A stretch of DNA of 44,047 nt from Lachnospiraceae bacterium (GTDB lineage: Bacteria; Bacillota; Clostridia; Lachnospirales; Lachnospiraceae): contig JAGBBW010000127.1 of the NCBI GenBank assembly GCA_017938285.1, positions 1 through 44,047 of the forward strand. Direction: 5' to 3'. A program made the position numbers and the translations under genes. Below the pieces are notes generated by a model. That model had not been told where the DNA came from and ran no database searches. It saw only the letters and a list, made by a program, of their open reading frames with translations. Positions 1 through 8,828 of this stretch are shown in pieces; the stretch's first letter is position 1; every line of letters begins with the position of its first letter.

Positions 1-1
1 G

Positions 2-1564
2 CTGTTCTATAAGGACGGCGGCAATATTATTGGTATCCAGTTTGAAAATGAACTGGTAGATAATGCAGAACATCTGCTGGCGTTAAAGAATATGGCACTG
101 GAAATCGGTTATGAGGCTCCATTATATACGGTAACCGGATGGAACAGCCAGTACGGTGCAAAAATTCCAGTGGAGGAAGTGGTTCCTGTATTTGCGGCTT
201 ATCCGGAAGCACCATGGTCTGATACCACAGAGAAACTTCCGTTATCTCCGCACTATGTTTTTAATCAGATGCGGAATGACTCTGCGGTTGGTGTGGATTT
301 AATCAAGGCTTCAGACGAGGATGGCTGGAGACTTCCGTATGAGCGTTATCCGTTTGCTACCTGTGAGCTGGGCGGTGGTATGCAGGTGACTCATCACCGC
401 AGACCGTTAATCCAGGGAATGGATATTTATGCCATGTCCCTGTGCAAGCTGGGTTCCGGCAATAATTTAATCGGTTATTATATGTATGTCGGTGGTACAA
501 ACAAGATTGGTAAGCTCTCTACGTTCCAGGAGAGTAAGGCCAGCGGTTATCCGAATGATTACAGTATCCTGTCGTATGATTTCCAGACCATGATTTCAGA
601 ATATGGGGAACTGAGAGAACAGTACCGTCTGACCAATCTGCTGCATTTACTGGCACAGGATTTTGGTGACATTCTGGCACCGATGACAACGGTGGACAGT
701 CTGGAACCGGTGTCCGTGGAGGATATGGATTCCCTGCGCTACAGTATGCGTACGGACGGCAGGGGCGGCTTTGTCTTTGTGAACCATTACCAGCGTCTGG
801 CAAAATTAAATGATGTGCATGACGTGGTGATTGACACCGGCAGCGTGCAGTTCCCTGCTTTTGATGTCAAGGGAGACGTGGGCTTTGCATTCCCATTTCA
901 CATTAAACTTGGTGCAGAAACTTTGGAATATGCCACAGCACAGCCGGTCTGCAAATGCGGCAGTACCTATTTCTTTGTGGAAATTCCGGGTATTCCTGCG
1001 GAATACAAATTTGCAGATGTACAGATAAAAGCAACAGCTGGACTGGAGTCCATATCCGTGGTAAATGACATTCAGATTGTGACCCTGACCTGGGATCAGG
1101 CGAGGTTTTTACGCAAGCTGGAGGGTAAGGTTTATATTGGAGAAGCGTGCGATCTTCTCTGGAAAAACGGAGCAGTGTGTGCAGCAGAACCGGGCGTATA
1201 CCAGTATTTCTGCTGGAACGGCAGTACGTTTGAAAAGAAGACAGCCGGCAGTGAATATCATCAGGCAGAAATTTCCATAATACCTGTGGAGAGTATTCCA
1301 TTTGAACCAGCATACATGGAAGAACTGCAGATAGAAGGTCCGAGAAAGGTATCCTACAGAAAGGTTTCCGTGACTACTCCGGAAGGTTTTGTGGAAATAC
1401 CGGATGCGGGAGATGTATTACAGTTGTATTCACCGGAGAATGAACTGCTGGCGGATAATTATTATTACGGAAAGCCATGGAGAGTACCGGCCAGTCTGCT
1501 GTATGGCAGGGAATGTTATCTGGCAGTATCGGAATTGAAAGACGATTTTTATAAAGAATATTAG
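2..1564 (+). CDS. GH35 beta-galactosidase, 5'-truncated by window edge
   Basis: The reading frame is open from the first base of the window, so the N-terminus lies outside it. The visible part begins inside the TIM barrel with the GH35 acid/base motif IIGIQFENE (Glu codon at 50-52). A CELGGGMQ motif follows, whose Glu (codon 365-367) is the likely nucleophile, then HHRRP and a LGSGNNLIGYYMYVGG segment typical of bacterial GH35. The C-terminal half is beta-sandwich-like. The family releases terminal beta-galactose, for example from pectic galactan side chains. Together with the GH28 gene 160 bp downstream on the same strand it fits breakdown of pectin fragments. Whether the enzyme is exported cannot be judged because the start is missing. 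Family assignment is firm; substrate is inferred. Confidence 0.88.
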   Translation: MFYKDGGNIIGIQFENELVDNAEHLLALKNMALEIGYEAPLYTVTGWNSQYGAKIPVEEVVPVFAAYPEAPWSDTTEKLPLSPHYVFNQMRNDSAVGVDLIKASDEDGWRLPYERYPFATCELGGGMQVTHHRRPLIQGMDIYAMSLCKLGSGNNLIGYYMYVGGTNKIGKLSTFQESKASGYPNDYSILSYDFQTMISEYGELREQYRLTNLLHLLAQDFGDILAPMTTVDSLEPVSVEDMDSLRYSMRTDGRGGFVFVNHYQRLAKLNDVHDVVIDTGSVQFPAFDVKGDVGFAFPFHIKLGAETLEYATAQPVCKCGSTYFFVEIPGIPAEYKFADVQIKATAGLESISVVNDIQIVTLTWDQARFLRKLEGKVYIGEACDLLWKNGAVCAAEPGVYQYFCWNGSTFEKKTAGSEYHQAEISIIPVESIPFEPAYMEELQIEGPRKVSYRKVSVTTPEGFVEIPDAGDVLQLYSPENELLADNYYYGKPWRVPASLLYGRECYLAVSELKDDFYKEY

Positions 1565-1689
1565 GGAAACGCTGATTAAAGCGTTTTCCCCGCCGAATTT
1601 GCGCAGCAAAGCTGCAATTTCTACTGCAAATTCGTGCGTTTTGCCGGAGGCTTCTAAGGAAGCAGTGAATTAATCAGTGCTTCCTTAGA
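1564..1689 (+). repeat. Three-hairpin structured intergenic repeat, copy 1
   Basis: This 126-bp element starts at the last base of the GH35 stop codon. It holds three consecutive inverted repeats: about 10-bp arms around GATTAA (1564-1590), a CGAATTTGC/GCAAATTCG stem enclosing GCAGC-AAA-GCTGC (1594-1634), and a perfect 12-bp stem TCTAAGGAAGCA/TGCTTCCTTAGA (1653-1689). A near-identical copy lies at 37841-37967 in reverse orientation. It encodes nothing obvious and resembles REP/MITE-like or structured-RNA repeats. It may also act as a terminator for the upstream gene, but no T-run follows. Confidence 0.85.
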
Positions 1690-1723
1690 GAGAAGGGGCT
1701 GTTGGGGAAGGAGGAGTCCTGTA

Positions 1724-3283
1724 ATGATGAAGGACAACGAGTTAAATGTACGGGCCGCCAGTGATTTGCTGGTGCTTTACTGGGGCAGGCCGGAGGGCAG
1801 GATAAAAGAATACCAGGTATTTGTAAACGATACTCTGGCGGCTGTAGTGGAACAGACCCATTATACGCTGGAGGGACTGACACCGGAAACAGAGTACCAT
1901 CTGAAGGTGGTAACTGTATTGGAAGGAACGGCAGGAGAGAAAAGTGCCGGCAGCAGAGACGGTATATGGAACACGCCGTATGTGTTGGAAACGGTAGTGT
2001 CTACCACAAAAGAAAAGAAGAGAGTGGACATTACAAAGGAACCGTATTGTGCCATAGGTGATGGTGTGACCATGAATACTGCTGCCATTCAGAAAGCATT
2101 GGATGACTGTCAGCCGGAGGAGCAGATTTATTTTCCGGAAGGTGTGTATCTGACTGCGGCCCTGCGTCTGCACAGCAATACGGAGCTGTATCTGGAAGAA
2201 GGGGCGGTTTTAAAAGGAACAGAGAATCCGGACGATTATCTTCCAAGGATTCACAGCCGTTTTGAAGGGTATGAAATGGAGTGTTACAGCAGTCTGCTGA
2301 ACATTGGCATTCTGGACCACAATGCCGGATATACGACAGAGAATATTGTTTTAAGAGGAAAGGGAACCATTGCCAGCGGCGGACAGCCCCTGGGATTAAA
2401 AATAATGGAACTGGAAACCGCCCGGCTGAAGGAATATCTGGATTCTCTTGGTGATAAAATCAAGGAATATGAAAAGGAAGAAACGATTTCCGGCAGGGCA
2501 CGTCCACGTCTGATTAACATCAGTAACTGTCAGAATGTCTGGATTTCCGGACTGACCTTAAAGGATGGTGCGAGCTGGAACGTACATATGATTTATTCTG
2601 ACAATCTTTTGACCAATCATTGTGTATTTGAGTCGTTAGGAACCTGGAATGGGGATGGATGGGACCCGGATTCCTCTACCAATGGTACCATTTTTGACTG
2701 TGTGTTCCATACTGATGATGATGGTGTGGCAATCAAGTCCGGCAAAAATCCGGAGGGCAATATCATCAACCGTCCGACGAAACACATTCGTATTTTTGAC
2801 TGTAAGAGTCTGAGTGGCAACGGAATTGCCATTGGCAGTGAAATGTCCGGCGGAGTATCGGATGTCAAAGTATGGGACTGTGATTTTGTCAGCTCCCGCT
2901 GGGGTATTCAGGTAAAAGGAACAAAGAAGCGGGGCGGCTATGTGACCGATGTCCATGCCCGTGATTGTAAGACATCCAAGATTTTGTACCATACGGTGTT
3001 GTATAATGATGACGGTGTTGGTTCGGAAGTTCCTCCGGTGTTTGCCAATGCCAGTTTCCGTAATATTGTAGTCGATGGTGTTCATGCAAAAGAATTTGAC
3101 CTGATGGAATCTTATGAGCTTCCGGCGGTAAAATTGTTTGGATTTGATGAGCCGGGATATTACTTAAAGAACGTTGAACTTTCGGATATTACGATTCGGA
3201 ATCATGCAGGAGATGGAAGGAACCAGGTGTTTGTAAAAAATTGCGAAAATGTACGGATGAATGGAATTGTGGTGGAAAACTGA
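1724..3283 (+). CDS. GH28 family polygalacturonase-like glycosidase, intracellular
   Basis: 519 residues. Residues 1-85 form an FN3-like module; the right-handed beta-helix of GH28 follows. The catalytic aspartates are visible: D311 in NGDGWDPD and D332/D333 in HTDDDGVAI. The usual GHG histidine is Asn (N366 in SGNGIAIGSEMSGG), and the RIK motif reads IQVK (Q396, K398), so the substrate may differ from plain homogalacturonan. There is no signal peptide, so it probably acts in the cytoplasm on imported oligo-galacturonides. A strong GGAAGGAGGAG ribosome binding site precedes ATGATG; the first ATG is used here, the second (1727) is equally possible. It follows the GH35 gene on the same strand. 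Confidence 0.9.
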   Translation: MMKDNELNVRAASDLLVLYWGRPEGRIKEYQVFVNDTLAAVVEQTHYTLEGLTPETEYHLKVVTVLEGTAGEKSAGSRDGIWNTPYVLETVVSTTKEKKRVDITKEPYCAIGDGVTMNTAAIQKALDDCQPEEQIYFPEGVYLTAALRLHSNTELYLEEGAVLKGTENPDDYLPRIHSRFEGYEMECYSSLLNIGILDHNAGYTTENIVLRGKGTIASGGQPLGLKIMELETARLKEYLDSLGDKIKEYEKEETISGRARPRLINISNCQNVWISGLTLKDGASWNVHMIYSDNLLTNHCVFESLGTWNGDGWDPDSSTNGTIFDCVFHTDDDGVAIKSGKNPEGNIINRPTKHIRIFDCKSLSGNGIAIGSEMSGGVSDVKVWDCDFVSSRWGIQVKGTKKRGGYVTDVHARDCKTSKILYHTVLYNDDGVGSEVPPVFANASFRNIVVDGVHAKEFDLMESYELPAVKLFGFDEPGYYLKNVELSDITIRNHAGDGRNQVFVKNCENVRMNGIVVEN

Positions 3284-3326
3284 CTGCTGTTGTTCTGAAT
3301 TTATGAAAAAAATAACGAATTAACAT

Positions 3327-3372
3327 AAGGCGTATGGGAACCTCCTTTTTTGGAGTAGTTCCCATACGCCTT
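3327..3372. terminator. Bidirectional intrinsic terminator between GH28 and DUF1846 genes
   Basis: Perfect 15-bp arms AAGGCGTATGGGAAC (3327-3341) and GTTCCCATACGCCTT (3358-3372) with an inner CTCC/GGAG stem around six Ts. It sits between two convergent genes and can serve both transcripts. The flanking T-tracts are modest. Confidence 0.85.
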
Positions 3373-3380
3373 AAAAAGTT

Positions 3381-4841
3381 TTATACAGTCTTTGGCTCAT
3401 TCGTAACATCGCAGCGGAGTTTCTTAAAAATACCTTTATCTGCTGCGGATAAAATAACGCTGGAATGTACCTGGCAGCCTTCCAGCTTGGACAGCTGCTG
3501 CAGTACCAGGGCGGCTTCTTCGTTTACCGCTGCATTGGCAGATAATGCTATCAGCATTTCATCGGTATGCAGACGTGGGTTTTTGCTGCCAAGGTATTTG
3601 GTTTTTAAATCCTGGATTGGTGCCAGGGATTCCGGTGAGAGTACCTTCATTTCATGCGGAATTCCTGCCAGGTATTTCAAGGAATTCATCAGTGCGGCAG
3701 CACTGGCACCCAGCAGGTCACCGGTCTTTCCGGTAATGATGGTTCCGTCATTCAGTTCAATCGCAACGGCAGGAGCTCCGGTAGCTTCGGCACGTCCAAG
3801 GGCAGGAACCACCGGTGCACGGTCGGTCGGAGAAAGGTTTTCCTGACTCATAATCAGGTTAATCTTGCTTAATTCTTCCTGGGTACGGGTGCCTTCGGCA
3901 ACACCGGACAATGCCTGGAAATAGCGGCGCAGAATTTCCTGGTGGGAAGCAGTACGGCAGGCTTCGTCATCAAAAATACAGTTGCCGGCCATGTTGACAC
4001 CCATGTCCGTCGGAGAAGCATAAGGGCTTGTTCCATATATTTTCATAAACATGGCATTTAAGACAGGAAAAATTTCTACATCACGGTTATAATTCACGGT
4101 AGTAATGCCATAAGCCTTTAAATGGTATGGGTCAATCATATTGACATCGTTTAAATCTGCGGTAGCAGCCTCATAAGCAAGGTTTACCGGATGATCCAGT
4201 GGAAGATTCCATACCGGGAAGGTTTCGTATTTGGCATAACCGGCACGTATTCCCCGTTTGTGCTCATGGTAAAGCTGGGAGAGGCAGGTGCACATTTTGC
4301 CGCTGCCAGGTCCCGGTGCGGTAATGACAACCAGTGGCCGGGTAGTTTCAATATAATCGTTCCGGCCAAAGCCTTCCTCGCTGACGGTATAAGGCACATT
4401 GGTCGGATATCCCGGAATCAGATAGTGGTGATACACCTTGATGTCCATTTTTTCCAGACGGGTCTGGAATTTGTTGGCGCTGTGCTGGTTTGCATACATG
4501 GAAAGTACGACACTGCCCACATATAAACCACGGGAGCGGAATTCATTAATCAGGCGGATAACGTCTTCGTCATAAGTGATGCCAAGGTCGGCACGTATTT
4601 TGTTCCTTTCAATATCATCTGCACTGACTACCATGACAATTTCTGCCTGGTCTGCCACCTTCAGCAGCATCTGGAGCTTGCTGTCTGCGGCAAAGCCCGG
4701 AAGTACTCTGGAAGCATGAAAATCATCAAATAATTTGCCGCCAAATTCCAGATAAAGTTTGTTATCGAACTTTCCGATACGCTCCATAATGTGTTCTGAC
4801 TGAGTTTTAAGATATTTGTCATTATCAAATCCGATTTGCAT
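3381..4841 (-). CDS. DUF1846 domain-containing protein
   Basis: 486 residues from the ATG at 4841, chosen because GAGGGGAC lies just upstream and homology begins at MQIGFDNDKYLKTQSEHI. The frame stays open further upstream but without family-like sequence. The N-terminal half carries an ITAPGPGSGKM glycine-rich, P-loop-like motif at about residues 170-182; the C-terminal part is Ala-rich. DUF1846 proteins are about 490-510 residues, widespread in Firmicutes, and have no established biochemical role that I know of. The gene has its own promoter (4918-4946, minus strand) and is divergent from the GlsB-like gene. Family assignment is firm, function unknown. Confidence 0.88.
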   Translation of the reverse strand: MQIGFDNDKYLKTQSEHIMERIGKFDNKLYLEFGGKLFDDFHASRVLPGFAADSKLQMLLKVADQAEIVMVVSADDIERNKIRADLGITYDEDVIRLINEFRSRGLYVGSVVLSMYANQHSANKFQTRLEKMDIKVYHHYLIPGYPTNVPYTVSEEGFGRNDYIETTRPLVVITAPGPGSGKMCTCLSQLYHEHKRGIRAGYAKYETFPVWNLPLDHPVNLAYEAATADLNDVNMIDPYHLKAYGITTVNYNRDVEIFPVLNAMFMKIYGTSPYASPTDMGVNMAGNCIFDDEACRTASHQEILRRYFQALSGVAEGTRTQEELSKINLIMSQENLSPTDRAPVVPALGRAEATGAPAVAIELNDGTIITGKTGDLLGASAAALMNSLKYLAGIPHEMKVLSPESLAPIQDLKTKYLGSKNPRLHTDEMLIALSANAAVNEEAALVLQQLSKLEGCQVHSSVILSAADKGIFKKLRCDVTNEPKTV

Positions 4842-4917
4842 AAGTCCCCTCATTCCCCGCATACTGCGGTCTGCCTGTGATAGATAAGTATTACAGTATA
4901 TTTCAAAAACAAATTTT

Positions 4918-4946
4918 AGTATAGCACAAACAGTCAGGTTTCTCAA
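4918..4946 (-). promoter_or_regulatory. Sigma-A promoter of the DUF1846 gene
   Basis: Read on the minus strand: -35 TTGAGA (4941-4946), 17-bp spacer, -10 TATACT (4918-4923). It lies 77 bp upstream of the chosen start. Confidence 0.75.
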
Positions 4947-4960
4947 TAAATATTTCGACT

Positions 4961-4977
4961 TATTTTCGACGAAAATA
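4961..4977. promoter_or_regulatory. Perfect 17-bp palindrome between divergent promoters
   Basis: TATTTTCGACGAAAATA is a perfect palindrome around a central A. It lies between the -35 of the DUF1846 promoter and the -35 of the GlsB-like promoter. Related half-sites ATTTCGAC (4952-4959) and two CCGAAAT-type copies (about 4980-4996) flank it. It looks like an operator for an unknown regulator. Confidence 0.5.
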
Positions 4978-5009
4978 TTCCGAAATTTCCGAAATACAGC
5001 AGAGGAAGG

Positions 5010-5038
5010 TTGAAAAAAAGAATGGAAAATGCTACAAT
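5010..5038 (+). promoter_or_regulatory. Sigma-A promoter of the GlsB-like gene
   Basis: -35 TTGAAA (5010-5015), 17-bp spacer, -10 TACAAT (5033-5038), 31 bp upstream of the start codon. Confidence 0.8.
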
Positions 5039-5069
5039 AGCAGTAAATCAAATGGAAAGGAGAAAAGCA

Positions 5070-5309
5070 ATGGGAGTAATTGTTGCATTATTGATTGGTA
5101 TTGTAATTGATGTTTTAATTGGTGCTCTTGTAGGCTGGTTAGCTGGTAAGTTTATGAAGAGTCAGGGCAGCTTTATGAGAAACGCTATTATGGGTATTCT
5201 GGGCAGCGTGGTAGCCGGACTGCTTCTTCCAGACTGGCTTGGCATCATCGGTTCCATTATCGGTGCATGTCTGGTTATCTGGGTATATGAAAAATTCATC
5301 AGAAAGTAA
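5070..5309 (+). CDS. GlsB/YeaQ/YmgE-family (transglycosylase-associated) membrane protein
   Basis: 79 residues. Three hydrophobic segments with glycine spacing (LLIGIVIDVLIGALVGWLAG, AIMGILGSVVAGLLLPDWLG, IIGSIIGACLVIWVYEKF) match this small three-helix membrane family, associated in other Gram-positives with stress and envelope responses. The start is fixed by AAAGGAG seven bases upstream; an ATG 60 bp earlier would fall in the promoter. It is a single-gene transcript between a sigma-A promoter and the hairpin at 5326-5372. The family is clear; the precise role is not. Confidence 0.88.
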   Translation: MGVIVALLIGIVIDVLIGALVGWLAGKFMKSQGSFMRNAIMGILGSVVAGLLLPDWLGIIGSIIGACLVIWVYEKFIRK

Positions 5310-5325
5310 GAGGCATATTGCCGGA

Positions 5326-5372
5326 AGCAGAGGAGGAGACCAGAGAAGATTGTATCGGTCTCCTCTTCTGCT
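5326..5372 (+). terminator. Intrinsic terminator after the GlsB-like gene
   Basis: Stem of about 16 bp, AGCAGAGGAGGAGACC (5326-5341) against GGTCTCCTCTTCTGCT (5357-5372), followed by a short T-run. Confidence 0.75.
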
Positions 5373-5426
5373 TTACAGGAAAGCGGCAGCAGAAGTAGAA
5401 GATAAAGATAGAAAAGGAGACAGCGG

Positions 5427-6713
5427 ATGAAATTAAACTACAGGCGTACTTTTTTTATTGGTTTTGCATTTCTTGCCATCAGTGCTTTCTGGCAGATGTA
5501 TGACAATATTATTCCATTGATTTTACAGAATACATTTCATTTAAGCGAATCGGTGATTGGCATGATTATGGCGGTGGACAACGTTCTGGCAGTCGTTCTG
5601 CTTCCTGTCATTGGTACATTATCTGACAGGGTGGATACCCCTCTTGGCAAACGGACTCCGTTTATTATTGGCGGTACGGCAGCGGCGGTCTGTCTGATGC
5701 TGCTTCTGCCTGCAGCGGACAGAAATGAAAACAGGGTGTTATTTATCGTAGCGCTGGGGGCAACCCTGCTTGCCATGGCGATGTACCGTTCTCCGGCGGT
5801 GGCGCTTATGCCGGACCTTACACCGAAGCCTCTCCGCAGCAAGGCGAATGCGGTAATTAATTTAATGGGCGCCATTGGTGGTGTTTATACACTCCTATTA
5901 ATCAGAACTCTGGTCGGCAAAGGAAAACAGCCGGATTATTTTCCGGTCTTTACCGGTGTTGCAGCGATTATGGTACTTTCCGTCGTTCTTCTTGTTCTTA
6001 CAACAAAAGAAAAAAAGATTGCAGAGCAGGTGGCGGCAGAGTACCCGGAGCAGGAGGAAACAGCAGCAGAGAAACTACAGGAGGATAAAGCAGGCAGGCT
6101 GGACCCTGCAGTGAAAAAAAGCCTGGTGTTGATTTTATTGTCTGTATTTTTCTGGTTTGCTGCATATAATGCAGTAACGACAGCATTTTCCCGTTATGCG
6201 GTTACGGTCTGGGGAATGGAAAACGGAGGCTATGCAGGCTGTCTCATGACGGCAACCGTAGCGGCAATTATCAGTTATATTCCGATAGGACTGCTTGCTT
6301 CCAGATTTGGAAGAAAAAAGATGATTCTGCTTGGAATTGTACTGATGGGAAGCTGTTTTCTGATGGCTGGTTTTATGCCGGAATACCATCCGGTGATTAA
6401 TGTGGGCTTCTGTATGATTGGTTTTGGCTGGGCAGCTATTGGTGTTAATTCCCTGCCGATGGTAGTAGAAATGAGTAAAAGTGGGGATATTGGAAAATAT
6501 ATAGGGCTGTATTATACATTTTCCATGTCTGCGCAGATTGCCACACCGGTTTTATCCGGCCTTTTGCTGGATTTTGTATCGTACCGCACCCTGTTTCCAT
6601 ATGCGGTCGTGTTCTGCATACTGGCTTTTGTAACCATGTCCATGGTAAAACATGGAGATAACCGGCCGGAGTCCAAAAAGGACATACTGGAGAATTTTGA
6701 TGTGGAGGATTAA
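5427..6713 (+). CDS. MFS transporter, SLC45/GPH-like
   Basis: 428 residues with about twelve membrane spans, split by a charged cytoplasmic loop near residues 190-230. The MFS loop motif between helices 2 and 3 reads GTLSDRVDTPLGKRTPFIIG, and a second copy, ASRFGRKKMILLG, lies after the central loop. The N-terminus (AFWQMYDNIIPLILQ) resembles SLC45/GPH-type sugar or glycoside transporters common in Lachnospiraceae. An AAAAGGAG site is nine bases upstream. The GDPD gene follows within 6 bp, so the two are probably one operon; cargo could be glycerophosphodiesters or sugars. Family is firm, cargo not. Confidence 0.85.
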   Translation: MKLNYRRTFFIGFAFLAISAFWQMYDNIIPLILQNTFHLSESVIGMIMAVDNVLAVVLLPVIGTLSDRVDTPLGKRTPFIIGGTAAAVCLMLLLPAADRNENRVLFIVALGATLLAMAMYRSPAVALMPDLTPKPLRSKANAVINLMGAIGGVYTLLLIRTLVGKGKQPDYFPVFTGVAAIMVLSVVLLVLTTKEKKIAEQVAAEYPEQEETAAEKLQEDKAGRLDPAVKKSLVLILLSVFFWFAAYNAVTTAFSRYAVTVWGMENGGYAGCLMTATVAAIISYIPIGLLASRFGRKKMILLGIVLMGSCFLMAGFMPEYHPVINVGFCMIGFGWAAIGVNSLPMVVEMSKSGDIGKYIGLYYTFSMSAQIATPVLSGLLLDFVSYRTLFPYAVVFCILAFVTMSMVKHGDNRPESKKDILENFDVED

Positions 6714-6719
6714 ATCAAT

Positions 6720-7526
6720 ATGGTAGTAGGTTTGTGCGTGGCAGTCGTGCTGCTCCTGTTGTATTTCGTGGCAATTATGCCACGTTTTACACCAAAGCCG
6801 ATGGAAGAGTTCAAAGGCTGGTACTATGCCCACCGGGGACTGCATGATAATCGGTCGGATGCTCCGGAAAATTCAGTGAAAGCAATGCGGCTGGCGGTGG
6901 AAAACGGCTATGGAATTGAACTGGATGTGCAGCTCACCAAAGATGAGAAGGTGGTGGTGTTCCACGATGCCACACTAAAGAGGGTATGCGGTGTGGATGC
7001 CAGAGTAAATTCCATGACGTATGAGGAACTGCAGAAACTGCATCTGCTGGATTCCGGGGAGAAGATTCCGTTGTTTTCCGAAGTACTAAAAGTAATTGAT
7101 GGGAAAGTGCCTCTGATTATGGAGGTCAAGATGGTGGATTCCAAAACAAGAGTCTGTGAGCTGGCCGATAAAGAACTGGAGGGATACAAAGGAGTTTACT
7201 GCATGGAATCGTTCCATCCATTTGCAGTCCGCTGGTATCGGAAAAACCGCCCGGAAGTAGTGCGGGGGCAGCTTTCTGCCAATTTCAGAAAAGAAGGACA
7301 GAAGGAAGGGGTTCAGGAATGGCTGGTACATCAACTGCTGGTTAATATTCTGGGACGACCGGATTTTGTAGCATATTCCCATAAATCAGCCAGTAATCTG
7401 AGCCGTTGTCTGACACGTAAAATGGGAGCAGTAGCAGTAGCCTGGACCATCCGTTCCCAGCAGGAGCTGGACAGGAACAGGAAAAAGTTTGACCTGTTTA
7501 TTTTTGAGGGCTTTCGACCGAAATAA
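6720..7526 (+). CDS. Glycerophosphodiester phosphodiesterase (GDPD family), membrane-anchored
   Basis: 268 residues. Residues 2-20 form one hydrophobic helix (N-terminal anchor). The catalytic domain starts with AHRGLHDNRSDAPENS, then GIELDVQLTKD and VVFHDATLKRV, the metal and catalytic motifs of GDPD enzymes, which hydrolyse glycerophosphodiesters to glycerol-3-phosphate and an alcohol. A C-terminal VAVAWTIRSQQEL segment completes the barrel. The ribosome binding site (GGAGG) lies within the end of the MFS gene, pointing to co-transcription and possible transport-hydrolysis coupling. Confidence 0.9.
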   Translation: MVVGLCVAVVLLLLYFVAIMPRFTPKPMEEFKGWYYAHRGLHDNRSDAPENSVKAMRLAVENGYGIELDVQLTKDEKVVVFHDATLKRVCGVDARVNSMTYEELQKLHLLDSGEKIPLFSEVLKVIDGKVPLIMEVKMVDSKTRVCELADKELEGYKGVYCMESFHPFAVRWYRKNRPEVVRGQLSANFRKEGQKEGVQEWLVHQLLVNILGRPDFVAYSHKSASNLSRCLTRKMGAVAVAWTIRSQQELDRNRKKFDLFIFEGFRPK

Positions 7527-7662
7527 AAAGGCAGTGATGCGGAAAATACAGAAATTATGAAATTTTCCATACAAATTCTTTCGATTTGGTAAAGGATTCA
7601 TGCTTTTATGACGAAAAACTATATAGAGAGTAAAGCGTTATTGAGGAAAAGAGGGACAACTG

Positions 7663-8778
7663 GTGGAAAAGGACATTTTGTTAGGTGGGGAAAAAGAATT
7701 AAGGGAATTAAAAAGTACACTCCAGGAGAAAGAGCGTTATAACAGTGTGATAGATTCCCTGAAAAAGGAAATCGAATCCCAGAAGCAGATGATAGAGTCA
7801 CGTAAAAAGGAAATTGACCAGGAAATTGCAGAAGAGGAGCAGCGGCGCCGGGAAGTTATGGTTAAGCCATATTATGATAAACTGGCAGCATGTGAGAAAG
7901 CAGTACAGAAACTGGGCGAAGAACGGGAAAAGAAGCGGAAGGAACTGATTGAATCAATCAGAAAAGAAGAAGCACTTCGTTTTGAAGAACAGAAGCATGA
8001 GCTGGAAGAACAGGTAAAGCAGATCCGAAGAGAGGAAAATATTCCGCCATTTTGTCTGTCCAGACCGTTTCTTGCTTTTTTCTATCCACGGACCGGTATG
8101 GATGCACTGATTCTTGTGTCTGGAATTGTACTGTTCCTGCTGATACTTCCCATGAGTCTTTATTACGGTATCTATGGCGGGGATAATAAACTGGCCCTGA
8201 CTACCATTTATCTGGTAGCCATTGTATTTTTTTATACGGTGTATCTGCTGATTAATAATCTGGTCAAGGACAAATATCTCGTAGGAATGAAACGTGTTCT
8301 GGAACTCATGGCAGAGCAGGAGAAGCTGGAAATCCGGAAAAAGCAGAGGATGGCAGAACTGGAGCAGATACCGGATGCAGAGCTGGATCTGCACGAATTT
8401 GATGAGCAGGCAGAGCAGATGCGGAGTGAACTGGCAGAGGTAGAAGAATTAAGGGATCTGGCCCTGATTAATTTTGATTCGGATGAGAGAACGAAACTGG
8501 ATATTGCGGCGCAGATACAGCAGCGTTATGCGGTAGAAATGGAACAGATGAGAAACAGTCTTGCGGACAGTATGGCTTCCCTGGAAAATATGAAACAGGA
8601 GTATGAAAAGTTCGTAGAAGATAAAGGACTGAAAGACCGGTATTCTTCCCTGCTTCGTATTGAAAGCGGCATTTTCAACATAAAAGTCATTGATGAACTG
8701 TTGTTTATTTTAAGCAGTGGGGAAGCGGAGAATATCAGCGGTGCCGTCCGCAGAAGAAAGCATAGAATGAATCAGTAA
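7663..8778 (+). CDS. Coiled-coil membrane protein of unknown function
   Basis: 371 residues from a GTG start, supported by GAGGG seven bases upstream. Residues 1-130 are a highly charged Glu/Lys/Arg coiled coil. Two hydrophobic segments (about 147-168 and 178-199) are separated by a short YGGDNK loop. A second coiled coil occupies about 200-325, followed by a small mixed C-terminal region. The topology suggests both coiled coils face the cytoplasm. I do not recognise a family. It is a single-gene unit ended by the terminator at 8783-8828; neighbours give no functional clue. Confidence 0.8.
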   Translation: MEKDILLGGEKELRELKSTLQEKERYNSVIDSLKKEIESQKQMIESRKKEIDQEIAEEEQRRREVMVKPYYDKLAACEKAVQKLGEEREKKRKELIESIRKEEALRFEEQKHELEEQVKQIRREENIPPFCLSRPFLAFFYPRTGMDALILVSGIVLFLLILPMSLYYGIYGGDNKLALTTIYLVAIVFFYTVYLLINNLVKDKYLVGMKRVLELMAEQEKLEIRKKQRMAELEQIPDAELDLHEFDEQAEQMRSELAEVEELRDLALINFDSDERTKLDIAAQIQQRYAVEMEQMRNSLADSMASLENMKQEYEKFVEDKGLKDRYSSLLRIESGIFNIKVIDELLFILSSGEAENISGAVRRRKHRMNQ

Positions 8779-8782
8779 AAAG

Positions 8783-8828
8783 AAAACCAGGAGACTGTAG
8801 CATTAGATTTTTACAGTCTCCTGGTTTT
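8783..8828. terminator. Bidirectional intrinsic terminator
   Basis: 17-bp perfect arms AAAACCAGGAGACTGTA (8783-8799) and TACAGTCTCCTGGTTTT (8812-8828), with A- and T-runs on the outer sides. It serves the coiled-coil gene (plus) and the SGNH gene (minus). Confidence 0.92.

Noticed and set aside
3334-3846. 170-codon plus-strand ORF opposite the DUF1846 gene
   Set aside because: It overlaps the terminator hairpin and mirrors conserved DUF1846 codons; no ribosome binding site.
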